The translations under genes and the position numbers were made by a program. DNA of 7,308 nt, taken from contig DAOVVG010000118.1 of the NCBI GenBank assembly GCA_030632175.1, forward strand, positions 1 through 7,308, written 5' to 3'. This document shows positions 6,100-7,308 of the stretch, in pieces (the stretch's first letter is position 1; the number at the start of each line of letters is the position of its first letter). Source of the DNA: Gammaproteobacteria bacterium (GTDB lineage: Bacteria; Pseudomonadota; Gammaproteobacteria; UBA9214). The notes beneath the pieces were generated by a model, which did not search any database, was not told the DNA's origin, and saw only the letters and a program-made list of their open reading frames with translations.

Positions 6100-6159
6100 T
6101 CCAGAAGTACCCGATTAGGCGCCGGGCATAAAGGAGAAGGGATTCACTTTTTAAAGGCT

Positions 6160-6186
6160 GGGGGATGTATTGACCCCCTATCGGGG
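6160..6186 (-). terminator. Possible thyA terminator hairpins
   Basis: Just past the thyA stop, the minus strand can form CCCC-GATA-GGGG (complement of 6175-6186) or an alternative GGGGG/CCCCC stem with a 9-base loop (6160-6178). The two share bases and are mutually exclusive. Only a short TTT follows the second (complement of 6153-6155 region), so termination would be weak and readthrough into folA is likely. Confidence 0.33.
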
Positions 6187-6189
6187 ACT

Positions 6190-6984
6190 CTAAACTGCAA
6201 CCGGGGCTTTTATATGCGGGTGCGCCTCGTATCCCTGCAATTCGAAATCCTCATAGCTAAAGGCAAACAAGTCGTCCACTGCCGGGTTAATGTGCATGAC
6301 GGGCAGCGTGTGTGGCGTACGCGACAACTGTAATTCGGTCTGCTCCAGGTGATTCAGATACAGGTGTGCATCACCAAAGGTATGTACAAAATCGCCGGCT
6401 TCAAGACCGGTGACCTGTGCCAGCATCATGGTCAGCAACGCGTAGGAGGCAATATTGAATGGCACGCCCAGAAAAATATCCGCACTGCGCTGATACAACT
6501 GGCAGGACAGCTTGCCATCGGCGACATAAAACTGGAAAAAGGCATGGCACGGCGGCAGCGCCATGTTTTCGATGTCCGCAACATTCCAGGCGCTCACAAT
6601 AATCCGACGCGAATCCGGATTATTTTTAAGCTGTTCAATCACCTGGCTGATCTGGTCGATACTGCCACCGCTTGCGGTCGGCCATGAACGCCACTGATAC
6701 CCGTATACCGGCCCGAGATCACCGTTCTCGTCAGCCCATTCGTCCCAGATGGTCACCTTGTTGTCACGCAGATAGCGCAGATTGGTATCGCCTTTCAGAA
6801 ACCATAACAGCTCATGGATGATAGAGCGCAGATGGCATTTCTTTGTGGTTACCAGCGGGAAACCCGCACCCAGATCAAAGCGCATCTGGTAACCGAACAC
6901 ACTGACGGTACCGGTACCGGTGCGGTCTTCCTTGCGGGTACCGTGGTCGCGCACGTGGCGCATCAGGTCTAGATATTGTTTCAT
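6190..6984 (-). CDS. thyA: Thymidylate synthase
   Basis: Converts dUMP and 5,10-methylene-tetrahydrofolate to dTMP and dihydrofolate. At 264 residues it is the same length as E. coli ThyA, and the landmark residues fall at identical numbers: Arg21, Arg126-Arg127 (SRR), catalytic Cys146 in ALPPCHAFFQFYV, Arg166 and Asp169 (QRSAD), Asn177, and His207 and Tyr209 (DAHLYL). The terminal HPHIKAPVAV is the family's conserved C-terminus. The ATG at 6982-6984 begins MKQYLDLMRHV, the usual start, but the bases before it are A-rich with no Shine-Dalgarno. It lies 187 bp after lgt on the same strand, with three REP-like palindromes between them. folA follows downstream. No anomaly in the protein. Confidence 0.98.
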   Translation of the reverse strand: MKQYLDLMRHVRDHGTRKEDRTGTGTVSVFGYQMRFDLGAGFPLVTTKKCHLRSIIHELLWFLKGDTNLRYLRDNKVTIWDEWADENGDLGPVYGYQWRSWPTASGGSIDQISQVIEQLKNNPDSRRIIVSAWNVADIENMALPPCHAFFQFYVADGKLSCQLYQRSADIFLGVPFNIASYALLTMMLAQVTGLEAGDFVHTFGDAHLYLNHLEQTELQLSRTPHTLPVMHINPAVDDLFAFSYEDFELQGYEAHPHIKAPVAV

Positions 6985-7024
6985 GGTTTTTTATCTGATA
7001 AATATCTTTAATTTCTATGTGTTT

Positions 7025-7054
7025 GATGGGTACGCTGCGCTTTACCCATCCTAC
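7025..7054 (-). repeat. REP-like palindrome, copy 1
   Basis: A 30-bp element. On the minus strand it reads GTAG, then GATGGGTA, a 10-base loop, then TACCCATC: an 8-bp hairpin with a GTAG head. That is the layout described for REP elements mobilised by RAYT transposases. Copies 1 and 2 are identical over 7023-7059 and 7073-7109 (37 bp), with a 50-bp period. It ends 40 bp before the thyA start codon. Confidence 0.85.
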
Positions 7055-7074
7055 CTGACTCTGTGGCAATGCTT

Positions 7075-7104
7075 GATGGGTACGCTGCGCTTTACCCATC
7101 CTAC
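7075..7104 (-). repeat. REP-like palindrome, copy 2
   Basis: Identical to copy 1 and in the same orientation, 50 bp along. With copy 3 it forms a long inverted pair spanning 7075-7149 with only 15 bp between, which could fold into one extended hairpin in RNA or single-stranded DNA. Confidence 0.85.
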
Positions 7105-7119
7105 CTGACGATTATTGAC

Positions 7120-7149
7120 GTAGGATGGGTAAAGCGCAGCGTACCCATC
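7120..7149 (+). repeat. REP-like palindrome, copy 3 (inverted)
   Basis: Exact reverse complement of copies 1 and 2 over the 30-bp core, with the GTAG head at 7120-7123. Its flanks differ from those of copies 1 and 2, so the conserved unit is the 30-bp core. It lies 22 bp past the lgt stop codon. No transposase gene is in the window. Confidence 0.85.
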
Positions 7150-7171
7150 ACATGCCGGTGGCGGACAAACA

Positions 7172-7308
7172 TCACCAACTAATTTTTCCGTCGCTACGCC
7201 GGTAGGCGTATACAAAAAATATTACTCCGATCATTATCATCGGAAAGGACAACAGGTGCCCCATCGTCACCCAGTCCAGCGCAAGAAAACCGATGTGCGC
7301 ATCAGGCA
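7172..7308 (-). CDS. lgt: Prolipoprotein diacylglyceryl transferase, C-terminal end only
   Basis: Lgt transfers diacylglycerol from phosphatidylglycerol to the cysteine of prolipoproteins in the inner membrane. Only the last 44 codons are here, too short to stand out as an independent open frame. They read PDAHIGFLALDWVTMGHLLSF and then a hydrophobic segment ending FFVYAYRRSDGKISW, with stop TGA at 7172-7174. The PDAHxGFLAxxWxTMGxLLSxPM pattern matches the C-terminus of Lgt as I know it, including the last transmembrane helix with a positively charged cytoplasmic tail. Position upstream of thyA on the same strand is the classic lgt-thyA order, which strongly supports the call despite the short length. 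Confidence 0.88.
   Translation of the reverse strand, partial: PDAHIGFLALDWVTMGHLLSFPMIMIGVIFFVYAYRRSDGKISW

Noticed and set aside
6875..7099. 74-codon minus-strand frame across the REP cluster and thyA start
   Set aside because: Its middle (GWVKRSVPIKH) is simply the translation of the REP-like palindrome and its end overlaps thyA in another frame. This is a common false gene over such repeats.
7020..7149. CRISPR array
   Set aside because: Only three copies, one inverted, with spacers of about 15-20 bp. The units are palindromic REP-like elements.

Overview
The window looks like chromosome from a gammaproteobacterium. The reasons are a folA/apaH convergence as in Escherichia coli, lgt-thyA-folA gene order, and ppk and ppx in tail-to-tail arrangement as I recall for Pseudomonas relatives. 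GC content is moderate (roughly mid-50s by eye). I cannot name a genus. Almost every long gene is a recognisable housekeeping gene. I see no transposase, phage gene, CRISPR array, tRNA or rRNA.

Layout. Position 1 to 1525 (+) is the C-terminal three quarters of polyphosphate kinase 1 (ppk1). It faces the exopolyphosphatase gene ppx (1542-3065, -), with only 16 bp between the stop codons, so the enzymes that build and degrade polyphosphate are adjacent but not in one operon. ppx has a plausible promoter of its own and a leader hairpin (3112-3174). From 3066 to 4237 lies a gene-poor island with two small genes on the - strand. One encodes a 101-residue protein with a signal peptide or membrane anchor (3334-3639). 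The other encodes a 68-residue protein with a strong ribosome binding site (3849-4055). apaG (4238-4627) and apaH (4645-5472) form a + strand pair. apaH runs tail-to-tail into folA (5475-5984, -), with 2 bp between the stop codons. Upstream of folA on the same strand are thyA (6190-6984) and the last 44 codons of lgt (7172-7308).

How the genes relate. ThyA makes dTMP and oxidises methylene-tetrahydrofolate to dihydrofolate, which FolA reduces again; their co-orientation reflects that shared cycle. ApaH hydrolyses Ap4A-type dinucleotides, and Ppk/Ppx control polyphosphate, so the window is rich in nucleotide and phosphate stress metabolism. This is a theme, not proof of a joint system.

Non-coding structure. 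The lgt-thyA gap holds three copies of a 30-bp REP-like palindrome with a GTAG head, two direct and one inverted. The thyA-folA gap holds a G-rich imperfect inverted repeat and possible terminator hairpins. The divergent gap before apaG holds a perfect 12-bp palindrome. No stretch longer than 300 bp lacks a called gene. I found no clear novel multi-gene system. The least explained content is the pair of small genes between ppx and apaG and the REP cluster.
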